DNA of 22,597 bases, from the NCBI GenBank assembly GCA_044370415.1, contig JBILVO010000057.1, positions 1 through 22,597 of the forward strand, in the 5' to 3' direction. Shown piece after piece: positions 1 through 7,864 of this stretch. The notes beneath the pieces are model-generated. The model did no database searches. It worked only from the letters and a program-made list of their open reading frames with translations, and was not told where the DNA came from. Position 1 is the stretch's first letter. Every line of letters starts with the position of its first letter. The position numbers and the translations under genes were made by a program. This DNA is from CAMCQY01 sp044370415. GTDB taxonomy: Bacteria > Planctomycetota > Planctomycetia > Pirellulales > UBA1268.

Positions 1-1
1 C

Positions 2-61
2 GGCGCCATCGTCACCAAGAAATACCGCATCTACCAGGACGACCCGCCGCGGCTGGGCTGA
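2..61 (+). CDS. C-terminal end of an unidentified protein (cut by window edge)
   Basis: The second frame is open from the window edge to a TGA at 59-61 and encodes GAIVTKKYRIYQDDPPRLG. The mix of residues (I, V, K, Y, D) is more like real protein than the Arg/Ala/Gly-rich shadow frames around it, and a hairpin follows about 20 bp downstream. Too little is present to name a family. It converges with the small secreted protein gene on the other strand. Confidence 0.45.
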   Translation, partial: GAIVTKKYRIYQDDPPRLG

Positions 62-79
62 GACGCCGCGTGCCCGCGA

Positions 80-129
80 ACTGTCCGTGGACAACGTCGT
101 CCATGACCTTTGTCCACGTGGTCGACAGT
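80..129. terminator. Candidate bidirectional terminator hairpin between convergent genes
   Basis: A 9-bp perfect inverted repeat (86-94, CGTGGACAA, with 110-118) encloses a 15-nt loop. It is extended outward by a second 6-bp arm (80-85 with 124-129, ACTGTC/GACAGT) across a 5-nt bulge. It lies between the stop of the plus-strand gene (61) and the stop of the minus-strand gene (184), where a shared terminator would be expected. There is no T-run, so this is an inference from symmetry and position. Confidence 0.4.
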
Positions 130-140
130 CGTCGCATCCT

Positions 141-170
141 GGCTGCGGCAGACGTGGCTGCGGCAGACGT
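141..170. repeat. 15-bp tandem duplication
   Basis: GGCTGCGGCAGACGT occurs twice head to tail (141-155 and 156-170) in the spacer downstream of the minus-strand gene. The copies are identical, which suggests a recent duplication. Confidence 0.85.
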
Positions 171-183
171 GTTTCACGGTCTG

Positions 184-510
184 CTAGCGTCGCCAGCGGC
201 GGAAGGCCTGCGGGCTCGAGCGGTACGAGCCGCCCTGGCTCACGGTCCCCTGGCTCACGGCGCCGCCGACGAACCCGCCCGCCGTCACGGTGCCGCCGCC
301 ATAACTCCGCGAGGGCGTGTTGTAGTAGGGCCAGACGCGACGGCCCTCCCGCTGGGCGCGGTCCCATTGCTGGGCGCCGTAGTTGACGCCGGAGAGGTTG
401 AAGCTCGAGTAGGGGTTGCGGGGGCCGGCGGCGGCGACCGGAGCCGCGGCGATCGCGAGGCCGCAGCAGGCCAGGAGGAGCGGGGCAGCCAGACGGAGCG
501 ACGTGCGCAT
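184..510 (-). CDS. Small secreted protein, unknown function
   Basis: A 108-residue protein with a clear signal peptide: a basic start (MRTSLR), a hydrophobic core of Ala/Leu at about 7-24, and likely cleavage after an Ala-rich stretch near residue 28. The mature part has an aromatic and Asn-rich block (NPYSSFNLSGVNYGAQQWD) and then a Gly/Ser-rich tail containing the repeated motif VSQG. That tail repeat is a 15-bp DNA duplication (233-260). The protein ends in a basic SPQAFRRWRR. Nothing catalytic is visible. It resembles small exported proteins of planctomycetes, but I cannot assign a function. AAAGG lies a few bases upstream of the ATG at 510. Its 5' region is shared with the divergent TIGR03067 gene. 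Confidence 0.75.
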   Translation of the reverse strand: MRTSLRLAAPLLLACCGLAIAAAPVAAAGPRNPYSSFNLSGVNYGAQQWDRAQREGRRVWPYYNTPSRSYGGGTVTAGGFVGGAVSQGTVSQGGSYRSSPQAFRRWRR

Positions 511-543
511 GCGGGCCTTTCTCGTGAGGGGCTGTGTGGAACC

Positions 544-549
544 ATTCTA
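544..549 (-). promoter_or_regulatory. Possible -10 element for the small secreted protein gene
   Basis: On the minus strand 549-544 reads TAGAAT, five of six matches to TATAAT, about 34 nt upstream of the ATG at 510. No good -35 hexamer is visible at the proper spacing, so this is only a candidate. Confidence 0.25.
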
Positions 550-658
550 CGCGGTGGCTCCCGGCCCGGTTCGACCCGCCGCCGCACCTGGCGGCGGAGC
601 GCGGCCGCAACGTAGACTCGGCGCGTCCGTATACGTCACCCCGCTGCCACCGGCCCTG

Positions 659-1159
659 ATGACTCCGCGACGCACGCTGCCGACACGCTCCGCCTGCCTG
701 GTGATCGCCGCGCTGCTGGTCGCCGCTCCGGCGGGAATGCTGGCGGCCGACGACGACGCCCGGGAGCGGGCGATCCGGGCCGACCGGGAGCTCATGGCGG
801 GAGAATGGCGGGTCGCCTCCGTCGTGCGGGACGGTCGCCGCATGGATCGGACGGGCATGACCGTGACCGTGGTCAACGGCGTCGACGGCCGGTGGCACCT
901 GCTCTCGGAAGGGCTGACGATCGCCGAGGGCTTCAACGGCATCGACCCGACCACGACCCCGAAGACGCTCGACCTGGTCGGCGTGCAGGCGTCGGTCGAA
1001 AGCCTGCGGGGCAGGCAGTACCTGGGCATCTATGACGTGACCGCCGACACGCGGCGGATGTGCTTCGCACCGGCCGGCCGGCCCCGGCCCGATGCGTTCA
1101 CGTCGGAGCCGGGGAGCGGACGGATCCTCGTCACGCTCGAGCGGGTCGTGTTTCAGTAG
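659..1159 (+). CDS. TIGR03067-domain secreted protein
   Basis: A 166-residue protein. The N-terminus (1-30) is an export signal with a basic n-region (MTPRRTLPTR), a hydrophobic core and an Ala-rich end (GMLAADD). The rest matches the pattern of the planctomycete-expanded TIGR03067 domain: LMAGEWRVASVVRDGR (45-60), IDPTTTPKTLDLV (95-107), GIYDVTADTRRMCFAP (123-138), and an FTSEPGSG...TLERV end. The domain is lipocalin-like in layout and has no known biochemical role. The frame stays open upstream of 659, but only this ATG gives a proper signal peptide. It is divergent from the gene at 184-510 and lies 69 bp ahead of the RidA-like gene on the same strand. Confidence 0.85.
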   Translation: MTPRRTLPTRSACLVIAALLVAAPAGMLAADDDARERAIRADRELMAGEWRVASVVRDGRRMDRTGMTVTVVNGVDGRWHLLSEGLTIAEGFNGIDPTTTPKTLDLVGVQASVESLRGRQYLGIYDVTADTRRMCFAPAGRPRPDAFTSEPGSGRILVTLERVVFQ

Positions 1160-1228
1160 CCTTTGCCGGCAGCCGGACTCGCGGGGGCGCTCGTCGCGGC
1201 CGCAGGCCATTTTCGGGAGCATGACGCG

Positions 1229-1588
1229 ATGGGACAGATCATCCGCCTGGGACAGTCACGACGCTGGTCGGACGTCGTCGTCCATGCAGGCACGGCCCGC
1301 TGGGTCGAGGTCGCCGCAGACCAGTCGCTCGACGGCCGCGGGCAGGTCGGGCAGGTGCTCTCCCAGATCGACGCGACGCTCGCGCAGGTCGGCAGCGACC
1401 GCACGCGGCTGCTGCAGGTGCTCGTCTACCTGGCGATGGAGGTCGACCAGGCGGCGCTCGACGGGCCGTGGGACGCCTGGGTGCCGGTCGGCCATGCCCC
1501 GATCAGGGCCACAGTGCGCGTGGGGCTCGCTGCGGGCTGCCTGGTGGAGATGGTCGTGACCGCCGCATCATCGCTCGACGATCCGTGA
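1229..1588 (+). CDS. RidA family protein (YoaB-like subgroup)
   Basis: A 119-residue protein of RidA (YjgF/YER057c/UK114) size. It carries RRWSDVVVHAGTARWVE (11-27), a VGQVLSQIDATLAQVGSDRTRLLQ helix (from 40), and DAWVPVGHAPIRATVRVGL (82-100), which looks more like E. coli YoaB than RidA itself. The Arg of the HAPIRATV motif (Arg93) corresponds to the family's substrate-carboxylate-binding Arg, and a Glu lies near the C-terminus (Glu107). RidA proteins are small cytosolic trimers that hydrolyse reactive enamine/imine intermediates from PLP enzymes; activity of YoaB-like members is less certain. The ATG at 1229 is chosen because it starts the homologous region and has GGGAG upstream; an in-frame start at 1163 would add an unlikely Ala/Gly-rich leader. 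Confidence 0.9.
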   Translation: MGQIIRLGQSRRWSDVVVHAGTARWVEVAADQSLDGRGQVGQVLSQIDATLAQVGSDRTRLLQVLVYLAMEVDQAALDGPWDAWVPVGHAPIRATVRVGLAAGCLVEMVVTAASSLDDP

Positions 1589-1615
1589 GACAGCGATCGG
1601 CCAAAGAGCGATTGA

Positions 1616-1634
1616 GCGACGGCATGTCCGTCGC
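1616..1634. terminator. Candidate bidirectional terminator hairpin
   Basis: A perfect 7-bp stem (GCGACGG at 1616-1622 with CCGTCGC at 1628-1634) and a 5-nt loop lie between the ends of the convergent RidA-like gene (1588) and the decayed gene (1649). There is no T-tract, so the call rests on symmetry and position. Confidence 0.4.
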
Positions 1635-1648
1635 CTGCAATCGATGGC

Positions 1649-2223
1649 TCAGGAATTCACGCCGGCCCGTTCCAGAAAGCTTCGGGCCTGCTTCCCCTCG
1701 TTGCTCTCAGGAAACTCCCTGACGATCCGCTTCAGCAGCGGGATTGCGCCACCCCGTTGTGTGCTTTTCAGGAGATCTTTCGCCTGCATCATGAGCTCTC
1801 GAGGTCCCACGACTTCTTCGACCACAGGCTCAGCCTCGTGTGGGAACGTGATGACGGGCGGTGTAGGGGCGTTCACCGCGGCCCAGTCCGGTTGGGGTTG
1901 TGCAGATTCCGCTTGTGGTATGTCGACGACGAGCTTCAAGGCGCTCCCCTGGATGATGGCAGCGATCTCCATGGCTCGGTGCCGGCGAGGCACTCGAAAG
2001 CCACCTTGCTTCCCGAAGTGACCTGTGCAACGCGATCCATCGGAATGCTGCGGTTTTCGATGCCCAGCAGGCCGGTCGTCTTGCAGACCGCCTCTCGATC
2101 GTTCACCACAAGCGACGTCGTCGGGCTGAGCCCGGCGAGCGTGAGCAGAAATGCAACGAGGCCCTCGCGTCGCCCGGCGATCTCGACCGCATTCGCCGCC
2201 TGCGTCGCCGGCGCGCGACGGAT
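1649..2223 (-). pseudogene. Decayed gene in two frames, probable membrane/secreted protein with internal deletion
   Basis: Two protein-like stretches lie in different frames on the minus strand. The upstream one (about 2205 down to 1981) encodes a varied sequence including VEIAGRREGLVAFLLTLAGLS, DREAVCKTTGLLGIENRS and MDRVAQVTSGSKVAFECLAG. It then runs into a stop at about 1938-1940. The downstream one (1978 to the TGA at 1649) begins RAMEIAAIIQG and continues with VVDIPQAE, a Pro-rich linker, and a C-terminal helical segment (LLKSTQRGGAIPLLKRIVREFPES) that looks TPR-like. The two halves meet at about 1980 with a frame change. The upstream half has no good start codon and an in-frame TAG just before it (2224-2226). 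The simplest reading is one gene that lost its middle, probably its membrane helices, and its start. Family not identified. An independent short protein from the ATG at 1972 is possible but has no ribosome binding site. Confidence 0.6.
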
Positions 2224-2303
2224 CTATTGGCGAATATCCCGCGACGCTCCCAGGACTCGCGGTGATGGCCCGGGACGAAACACTTTTCGGAGCGCGGGGC
2301 GGC

Positions 2304-2981
2304 CTAACTGCCGTCGCTGCCTGCGTCGGACTGGCGCTCGCCGCGGCCCGTGGCATCGGGGCCGAAGAGCTCGGTGTACCGCGGGTTGTCGCGGAGGTGG
2401 GCCCGGATGAGCTTCCCCCAGTCGTCGCTGCGGCCGGCCAGTTCCCGCAGGATGTCGTCGGGCGTGTGGGGGTTGGCGGCGAGGCACATTTCCGTGCCCA
2501 CTTGGTCGGGCCGGCCGTGCAGCATCCGCAGGACTTCAGACGGCGTGTTGGGGTGGCGGGCCACGCGGTTGTCGATCTCGTAGCCCGGGCCGCTGCGCTG
2601 CATGGCGAGCTCCCGCAGCCGCTCCGCCGTCGTTCCCGGATCGGCGGCGTCGATCAGGGCCCGCCGCACCACCGTCATGCGGTGCAGGTCGTGGGCCGTC
2701 CAGGCGACCACGACGGCGAGTCCGGCGAGCAGGGCGAGTCCGGTGGCGTGCGTTGATCGGCCCGCCGGCGCCGCGGACATGATGCGGTGCAGGCCCGCCC
2801 AGCAGAGCGTGAAGGATGCGATCGCCGCGACGACGCTCGTCACCAGCGACAGGAAGAGCCAGATGGCATTCTGCGCATCAGGCACCAGAGGCATGAGCAC
2901 CCGGGTCTCGTAGAGATACCGGCCGCCGCCGACGATCAGGGCGACGCTCGCCGCGACGAATGGTGGAAGGAGCCGGCTCAT
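2304..2981 (-). CDS. Membrane protein with leucine-rich-repeat-variant motifs
   Basis: A 225-residue protein with three predicted membrane helices (about 5-22, 38-63, 80-97) and a soluble C-terminal half. That half holds repeated units of the LRV type: VARHPNTPSEVLRMLHG (140-156), LAANPHTPDDILRELAG (167-183) and a degenerate third, LRDNPRYTELFG (196-207). The N-P-x-T-P-x-x-[IV]-L-x-x-L core is typical of leucine-rich-repeat-variant solenoids, which are thought to bind other macromolecules. The tail is polar and probably disordered. Its ATG overlaps the TGA of the YgiQ-family gene (ATGA at 2981-2978), so the two are probably translationally coupled. A functional link with the radical SAM protein is only suggested by this coupling. 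Confidence 0.8.
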   Translation of the reverse strand: MSRLLPPFVAASVALIVGGGRYLYETRVLMPLVPDAQNAIWLFLSLVTSVVAAIASFTLCWAGLHRIMSAAPAGRSTHATGLALLAGLAVVVAWTAHDLHRMTVVRRALIDAADPGTTAERLRELAMQRSGPGYEIDNRVARHPNTPSEVLRMLHGRPDQVGTEMCLAANPHTPDDILRELAGRSDDWGKLIRAHLRDNPRYTELFGPDATGRGERQSDAGSDGS

Positions 2982-4990
2982 GGCCGGTGGGGCGGGCGCC
3001 GGTCGTTGCCACGCTGGGGACGGTAGCCCACGCTCTTCCGCGGACGCGGGTCCTTGCGTGAGCCGCCGGCCGGCCGGCCGGCAGGGCCGCCGCGGATGTG
3101 GTCGCCCGAGGTCTCCTCGGTGAACGCCCGGGTGGCCTCGCGCCGCTTCCTCTCGAGTGCCTCCTTGGGCGCGCGTTCCGGGATCAGGCAGTCGCAGCCC
3201 GAGCCGATCAGGTCCTGCCGACCCGCCTGCTCGAGCGCCCGGCGGACCTCGAAGTAGTTCTCTGGCTTGAAGAACTGCAGCAGCGCCCGCTGCATCCGCC
3301 GGTCCTTGAGCCCCTTCGTCACCTGCACGGGCCTGCGGGTCATCGGGTCGAGGCCGGTGTGGTACATGCACGCCGCGATGTCGAAGGGGCTGGGGATGAA
3401 GTCCTGCACCTGATCGGGCTTGTAGCCGTTGCGCTTGAGGAACAGGGCCAACTCGATCATCTCGTCGACGCCGCTGCCGGGATGGCTGGCGATGAAGTAG
3501 GGCACCGTGTACTGCTTCTTGCCGACCCGCCGGCTGGCCGCTTTGAACTCCTTGTCGAACTCGACGAAGTCGTCGGCTGACGGCTTCTTCATGAGCGACA
3601 GCACCTCGGGGTCGGTGTGCTCCGGCGCCACCTTGAGGTGGCCGCCGACGTGGTGCTCCGCCAGCTCCTGGAGGTACGCGGGATCCCGCCGCGCCAGGTC
3701 CATCCGCACGCCCGAGGCCACGAGCACCCGCTTCACCCCCTCGACCGTCCGCGCCTCCCGCATCACCTCCCGCAGCGGGCCGTGGTCGGTGCCCAGCAGC
3801 TTGCAGATGGTGGGATGCACGCAGGAGAGACGGCGGCACTTCGCCTCGACCTCGGGCCGCGTGCACCGCATCTGGTACATGTTGGCGGTGGGGCCGCCGA
3901 TGTCGGACACGGTGCCCTTGAAGCCGGGCTGGGCCGCCAGCAGCTTGATTTCGGTGATGATCGACTCCTGCGAGCGGCTCTGGATGATCCGCCCCTCGTG
4001 GGCGGTGATCGAGCAGAAGGTGCAGCCGCCGAAGCAGCCGCGCATGATCTGCACGCTCGTCTCCACCACCTCGAAGGCGGGAATCCGCGCGGAGCCGTAC
4101 GACGGATGCGGGCGGCGGGTGAACGGCAGGCCGTAGACCTCGTCCATCTCGTCCTGCTCCAGCGGCAGCGCCGGCGGATTGATGACCACCGCTTCGCGGC
4201 CGTGCCGCTGCACGAGCCGGCGGGCGTTGTGGGGATTCGTCTCGAGGTGGGCGATCCGCGTCATCTCGCAGAAGGCGAGCGGGTCGGCGGCCACCGCTTC
4301 GTAGGCCGGCAGGTCGAGCGTGCCCTCGCCGGTGGGCGGCGGCTCGCTGGCGCCGAGCCGGTAGGCCACGCCGCGCAGGTCGCGAAGCTCCTTGACGGAC
4401 CTGCCTGCGTCGAGCCCGCGGGCGATCTCGAGCACCGTCCGCTCCCCCATGCCGAAGACGACGAGGTCGGCCTTCGCGTCGAGGAGAATGGAGCGGCGGA
4501 CGGTGTCGCTCCAGTAGTCGTAGTGGGCGATCCGCCGCAGGCTGGCCTCGACGCCGCCGGCGATCACCGGCACGCCCGCAAACGCCTCGCGCGACCGCTG
4601 GCAGTAGGCGAGCGTCGCGCGGTCGGGCCGGCGGCCGATCCGGCCGTCGGGCGAATAGGCGTCGTCGTTGCGGACCTTCCTGTTGGCGGTGTAGTGGTTG
4701 ATCATCGAGTCCATGTTGCCCGCCGAGATGCCGAAGAAGAGGCGGGGCCGGCCGAACTGCCGCCAGGGCTCGCAGCTGTGCCAGTCGGGCTGGGCGAGCA
4801 CCGCCACGCGGAAGCCCGCCGCCTCGAGCAGCCGGCCGATCAGGCCGTTGGCGAAGCTCGGGTGGTCGACGTAGGCGTCGCCGCTGACAAGCACGACGTC
4901 GACGGCATCCCAGCCGCGGGAGCGCATCTCCTCCCGCGTCGTCGGCAGCGGCGGCCGCGGCGTGCGGTCGGTGGAAATGGTGAGCGACAT
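2978..4990 (-). CDS. YgiQ family radical SAM protein (UPF0313)
   Basis: A 670-residue protein. The N-terminal third has the YgiQ layout: WDAVDVVLVSGDAYVDHPSF (27-46), FFGISAGNMDSMINHYTANR (85-104), VIAGGVEASLRRIAHYDYW (142-160). The radical SAM cluster motif is intact as CX3CX2C (Cys319, Cys323, Cys326, in RGCFGGCTFCSITAHEG). It is followed by SDIGGPTANMYQM and a KVAPEHTD segment typical of the family. It should bind a 4Fe-4S cluster and S-adenosylmethionine; the substrate is not known. The last 60 residues are basic and low in complexity. The ATG at 4990 is preferred because the family similarity starts soon after it; a GTG at 5017 in the same frame would add nine residues. No clear Shine-Dalgarno is seen. 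It overlaps the following membrane protein gene by 4 bp. Confidence 0.92.
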   Translation of the reverse strand: MSLTISTDRTPRPPLPTTREEMRSRGWDAVDVVLVSGDAYVDHPSFANGLIGRLLEAAGFRVAVLAQPDWHSCEPWRQFGRPRLFFGISAGNMDSMINHYTANRKVRNDDAYSPDGRIGRRPDRATLAYCQRSREAFAGVPVIAGGVEASLRRIAHYDYWSDTVRRSILLDAKADLVVFGMGERTVLEIARGLDAGRSVKELRDLRGVAYRLGASEPPPTGEGTLDLPAYEAVAADPLAFCEMTRIAHLETNPHNARRLVQRHGREAVVINPPALPLEQDEMDEVYGLPFTRRPHPSYGSARIPAFEVVETSVQIMRGCFGGCTFCSITAHEGRIIQSRSQESIITEIKLLAAQPGFKGTVSDIGGPTANMYQMRCTRPEVEAKCRRLSCVHPTICKLLGTDHGPLREVMREARTVEGVKRVLVASGVRMDLARRDPAYLQELAEHHVGGHLKVAPEHTDPEVLSLMKKPSADDFVEFDKEFKAASRRVGKKQYTVPYFIASHPGSGVDEMIELALFLKRNGYKPDQVQDFIPSPFDIAACMYHTGLDPMTRRPVQVTKGLKDRRMQRALLQFFKPENYFEVRRALEQAGRQDLIGSGCDCLIPERAPKEALERKRREATRAFTEETSGDHIRGGPAGRPAGGSRKDPRPRKSVGYRPQRGNDRRPPHRP

Positions 4991-5220
4991 GACTGCGGGG
5001 CTGGGGGGGCACGGCACGGCGAGGACCGCCCATGCAGTCTATCCACGGATCCTATCCCCGGATCGCCGGGCCCGAATGGCTCGTTATGCAGCCTATGCAA
5101 CACGTCTGCCGCCGCGGGATGCAACGGCCGGGCCTTGGGGAAAACCGGCACGGGGGACCGCCGGCTTCCGGGCACGCGCCGCCCGTCTCCGTCCGCCCTC
5201 CTGTGTCGGCTGCAGCCCTC

Positions 5221-5709
5221 CTACTTCGGCTGTAGATAGGCCAGCGTGTCGGTGTGGTGGCCGATCACCTTCCACTGGCCGGCCTCCTTGCGGAACGTGG
5301 TCGTCGTGCGGATGAAGACGGGCTGCGGCGTGCCGTCGATGATGTTCTCCCCCTTCTCGACGTAGTGGGCGACGGCCAGCGTCGGAGCGACCGTGAGGTG
5401 CAGGTCAGCCACGACGACCTTGCCGCCCAGCTTTCTGGCGGCCTGCTTGTCCCAGAAGGGCTCGACCTGCGCCCAGCCGACCTGCCTGCCACCGGAGGGC
5501 CCCATGTAGGAGACGTCGTCGGCATGCGACCAGACCGCCTTCATCGGGGCGGCATCGCCCGTGAAGAGCACGTTGAGCGCGTCGTGAAAGCCGGCCACGG
5601 CAGCCGTGACAGCCTGCGTGTCGGCATCGGCCGCCCGCGCCGGAGGCGTCGACGACGCGATGACGACGACCATCACGAACACGAGTCCCCGGACGATGCG
5701 AGCGAGCAT
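5221..5709 (-). CDS. Secreted SnoaL/NTF2-like (DUF4440-type) protein
   Basis: A 162-residue protein with a signal peptide (1-26, hydrophobic core LVFVMVVVIASS, likely cleavage ARA|AD). The mature part has the cone-shaped NTF2-like pattern: an N-terminal helix with VTAAVAGFHDALNVLFTGD, then KAVWSHADDVSYMGPSGG, a GWAQVEPFWDKQ segment, and a C-terminal pair of strands (TTTTFRKEAGQWKVIGHHTD). This is the arrangement of DUF4440/SnoaL-like proteins, a fold used both for small enzymes and for ligand binding; the ligand is unknown. The start at 5709 is supported by AGGAGA (5722-5717) seven bases upstream. It is the first of three minus-strand genes but is separated from the YgiQ-family gene by 230 bp, so it may be its own unit. 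Confidence 0.85.
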   Translation of the reverse strand: MLARIVRGLVFVMVVVIASSTPPARAADADTQAVTAAVAGFHDALNVLFTGDAAPMKAVWSHADDVSYMGPSGGRQVGWAQVEPFWDKQAARKLGGKVVVADLHLTVAPTLAVAHYVEKGENIIDGTPQPVFIRTTTTFRKEAGQWKVIGHHTDTLAYLQPK

Positions 5710-6165
5710 GGCGTGTTCTCCTGCGTGCAATGTGTGGTGAGTTCCCGTTCACCCAATCGCGGATGACCCGAGGGAATGCTAGCAGAAAAGCGCTGGTGCT
5801 ACCGAGAGCATCCACCGAGAGCATCCACGAGTTGACACATGCCCCTCACGAGGTGGCCGCGGTTCGGGGCTGGCCGCACCCCATCGCCGGACGTTCGCTA
5901 CGGCCATCCTGGCCTCCGCTCACTCGATGCTGACTACGCTCCGGCATCCTGCCTGTGCTTGTCAGCAACGCCGGCTCTCGGGGCCCGGCCATCCCCTCAC
6001 GGATTCTGCGTGCGAAACCGTCGACTCCAACGTGCTCGGAGGAGTATTTCTCAGCTGGCCGCCGGCTATGCTGGTGAGCGTCGCACGCTGCATGATCCGC
6101 TTCGTGAATCCAGTCCGTACACCAAGTCAACGATCCAAAGTCCGTGACCCAAGGTGGCCCACGCC
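5710..6165. other. 456-bp region without a convincing gene
   Basis: This lies between the divergent NTF2-like gene and the solute-binding protein gene. It must hold both promoters, but no strong -35/-10 pair is visible; an isolated TTGACA occurs at 5832-5837 without a matching -10. Open frames on both strands (5839-6147 plus, 5846-6130 minus) have no recognisable protein pattern. The start carries a 13-bp tandem duplication (5801-5826). Stretches between 5900 and 6120 look gene-like in base composition, so a decayed gene is possible, but I cannot identify one. Confidence 0.5.
5801..5826. repeat. 13-bp tandem duplication
   Basis: ACCGAGAGCATCC occurs twice head to tail (5801-5813, 5814-5826), with a further AC continuing the period. 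Confidence 0.85.
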
Positions 6166-7707
6166 ATGCATGAACTCGATCGGCACCAGCGTCTCCACGT
6201 GGTGGACATGGCTCGTCGGCTGCGGGCCGGCGGCATCGATCGGCGCGGATTCATGCGTGCCGCCGGTGCGGCCGGATTCGGTTTCGGCTGCGCCCGCTAC
6301 CTGGCCGGCGGCGGGGCCGCCGGGCGGGCAACCGCCGCCGAGCAGCGGGCCGCGGACGCGCCGCTGCCCCCCTCGGGCCTCACCGACGATCAACGGCACT
6401 TCCTTCGCGACGTCGGCCGCGGCTTCAAGGGCACCCGCATCCGGGTGATCTCCGAGAATACGCCCCCCGGCGTGATCATCGGCCGGATGATCCGCGAAGA
6501 GTTCACGCCGCTCACCGGCATCGAGGTCGACTGGCAGCCCGTGCCGCTCGACCAGGTGCTCGCCCGCACCGTCGCGGACACGCTCGCCGGTGCCGACGGA
6601 GCGAAGGGCCGCAACGACATCTACTACTGGGACCAGGTGTGGCTGGCCCGGTTCGCCGACGAGAGCGTCGGGATCGCCGAACTCCTCGACAAGCGAGATC
6701 TCGCCTACCCGGGCTACGACTTCCCCGACTTCCTGCCGCAACTCGTCGAGGCCACCGCCAGCTACGACGGCCGGATCGTTGGCGTGCCCTTCGACATCCC
6801 GATCTTCATCATGATGTATCGCAAGGACATCCTCGACGGCCTGAACCTGGCGGTGCCGACGACGATGGGCGACTACTTCGACGTGGTGCGGGCGATCGAC
6901 GCCGCCAAGCGGGGCTCGGGTGTCCACGGCACCTGCGGCCAGTGGAAGACCGGCCACTTCTCGCTGCAGTGCGACGCCTCGGCCTGGCTCTGGTCGCATG
7001 GCGGGCATCATTTCAACGCCGACGACCGGCCCGACTATGTCACCGACGCGAACGCCCGGGGGCTCGAGTACATGCTCGCCCTGGGCCGGCACATGAGCCC
7101 CGACGTGCGCAGCTGGGACTGGGACGGCCAGGCCGAGGCCTTCACGCAGGGCCGCGCCGGGATCGTCATCTCCTGGAGCGAGTTCTTCCCGGCCTGCGAC
7201 GACGCCGCCACGAGCAAGGTGGTGGGCCTGGTCGAGGCGGCTGATTGTCCGCGCGAGGAGGCGCTGCTGACGCCGCAGGAGTGTGGCTTCCACGAGACGC
7301 CCGGCATCAGCCGACAGGGCGGGTCGTGCCTGGCCCTGAGCCGGCATGCGCCCCATCCCGATGCCGCCTGGATCTTCATGCAGTGGGCGACGAGCGCCGA
7401 CGTGACGGCGCGGGCGAATGCGGCGGGTGCCGACACGCCCGTGCGCACCAGCAACTACGACGACCCGCGGGTGACGGCCAAGGCGGTCGTGACGACGGGC
7501 ACGACGCGGCACTTTGCCGTGACGCGGCGGGCCATCGAAGGCCGCATGGGCACCTCGCCGCACCTGCCGGGATGGGTGACGCTGGCGAACGAGGTCAACG
7601 CGGTCGAGCTCGGCCGGCTGACGACCGGGCGGCAGGGAATCGCGGAGACGCTGCGGGCGCTGCAGGACAAGACGGTGGCGTTTCTCGCCGCCAACCCATC
7701 CCGATGA
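6166..7707 (+). CDS. ABC-type extracellular solute-binding protein (MalE/UgpB-like), Tat-exported
   Basis: A 513-residue periplasmic binding protein of the family 1 (sugar/polyol-type) layout. The N-terminus has a twin-arginine motif, IDRRGFMRAAG (24-34), followed by a Gly/Ala-rich moderately hydrophobic stretch and a likely cleavage after ATA (about 55-58), so export is probably by Tat. The body shows the family pattern: IRVISENTPPGVIIGRMI, FTPLTGIEVDWQPVPLDQV, a YYWDQVWLARFAD segment, VGVPFDIPIFIMMYRKDIL, then PTTMGDYFDVVRAI. It would bind a solute outside the cytoplasmic membrane and deliver it to an ABC transporter. No permease or ATPase gene lies beside it, so the partner must be elsewhere. 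The ATG at 6166 is preferred; a GTG at 6154 in frame would add four residues. Ligand not predictable. Confidence 0.88.
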   Translation: MHELDRHQRLHVVDMARRLRAGGIDRRGFMRAAGAAGFGFGCARYLAGGGAAGRATAAEQRAADAPLPPSGLTDDQRHFLRDVGRGFKGTRIRVISENTPPGVIIGRMIREEFTPLTGIEVDWQPVPLDQVLARTVADTLAGADGAKGRNDIYYWDQVWLARFADESVGIAELLDKRDLAYPGYDFPDFLPQLVEATASYDGRIVGVPFDIPIFIMMYRKDILDGLNLAVPTTMGDYFDVVRAIDAAKRGSGVHGTCGQWKTGHFSLQCDASAWLWSHGGHHFNADDRPDYVTDANARGLEYMLALGRHMSPDVRSWDWDGQAEAFTQGRAGIVISWSEFFPACDDAATSKVVGLVEAADCPREEALLTPQECGFHETPGISRQGGSCLALSRHAPHPDAAWIFMQWATSADVTARANAAGADTPVRTSNYDDPRVTAKAVVTTGTTRHFAVTRRAIEGRMGTSPHLPGWVTLANEVNAVELGRLTTGRQGIAETLRALQDKTVAFLAANPSR

Positions 7708-7864
7708 TCGTCGCGCGGCCGCGTCAGTGCCGCCGTCCTGGACCGGCGATCGGCACCACGCACGCGCATGGATGGCATTCCCGACGGGCAGCCAGCGTGG
7801 TCGTCCCGGGGGTGGACGCGGCTCCTGAACAGGCGGCCTCCACTGCTCCGGCGGTCTCCAGTGG

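Noticed and set aside
569..578. GGTTCGACCC resembling a tRNA T-loop
   Set aside because: No acceptor or anticodon stems can be drawn around it, so it is chance in GC-rich DNA.
2304..5033. A single 909-codon frame covering both the YgiQ-family gene and the LRV membrane protein
   Set aside because: Its upstream two thirds is the wrong frame of the YgiQ gene; the radical SAM motif lies in the other frame, and the membrane protein has its own ATG at 2981.
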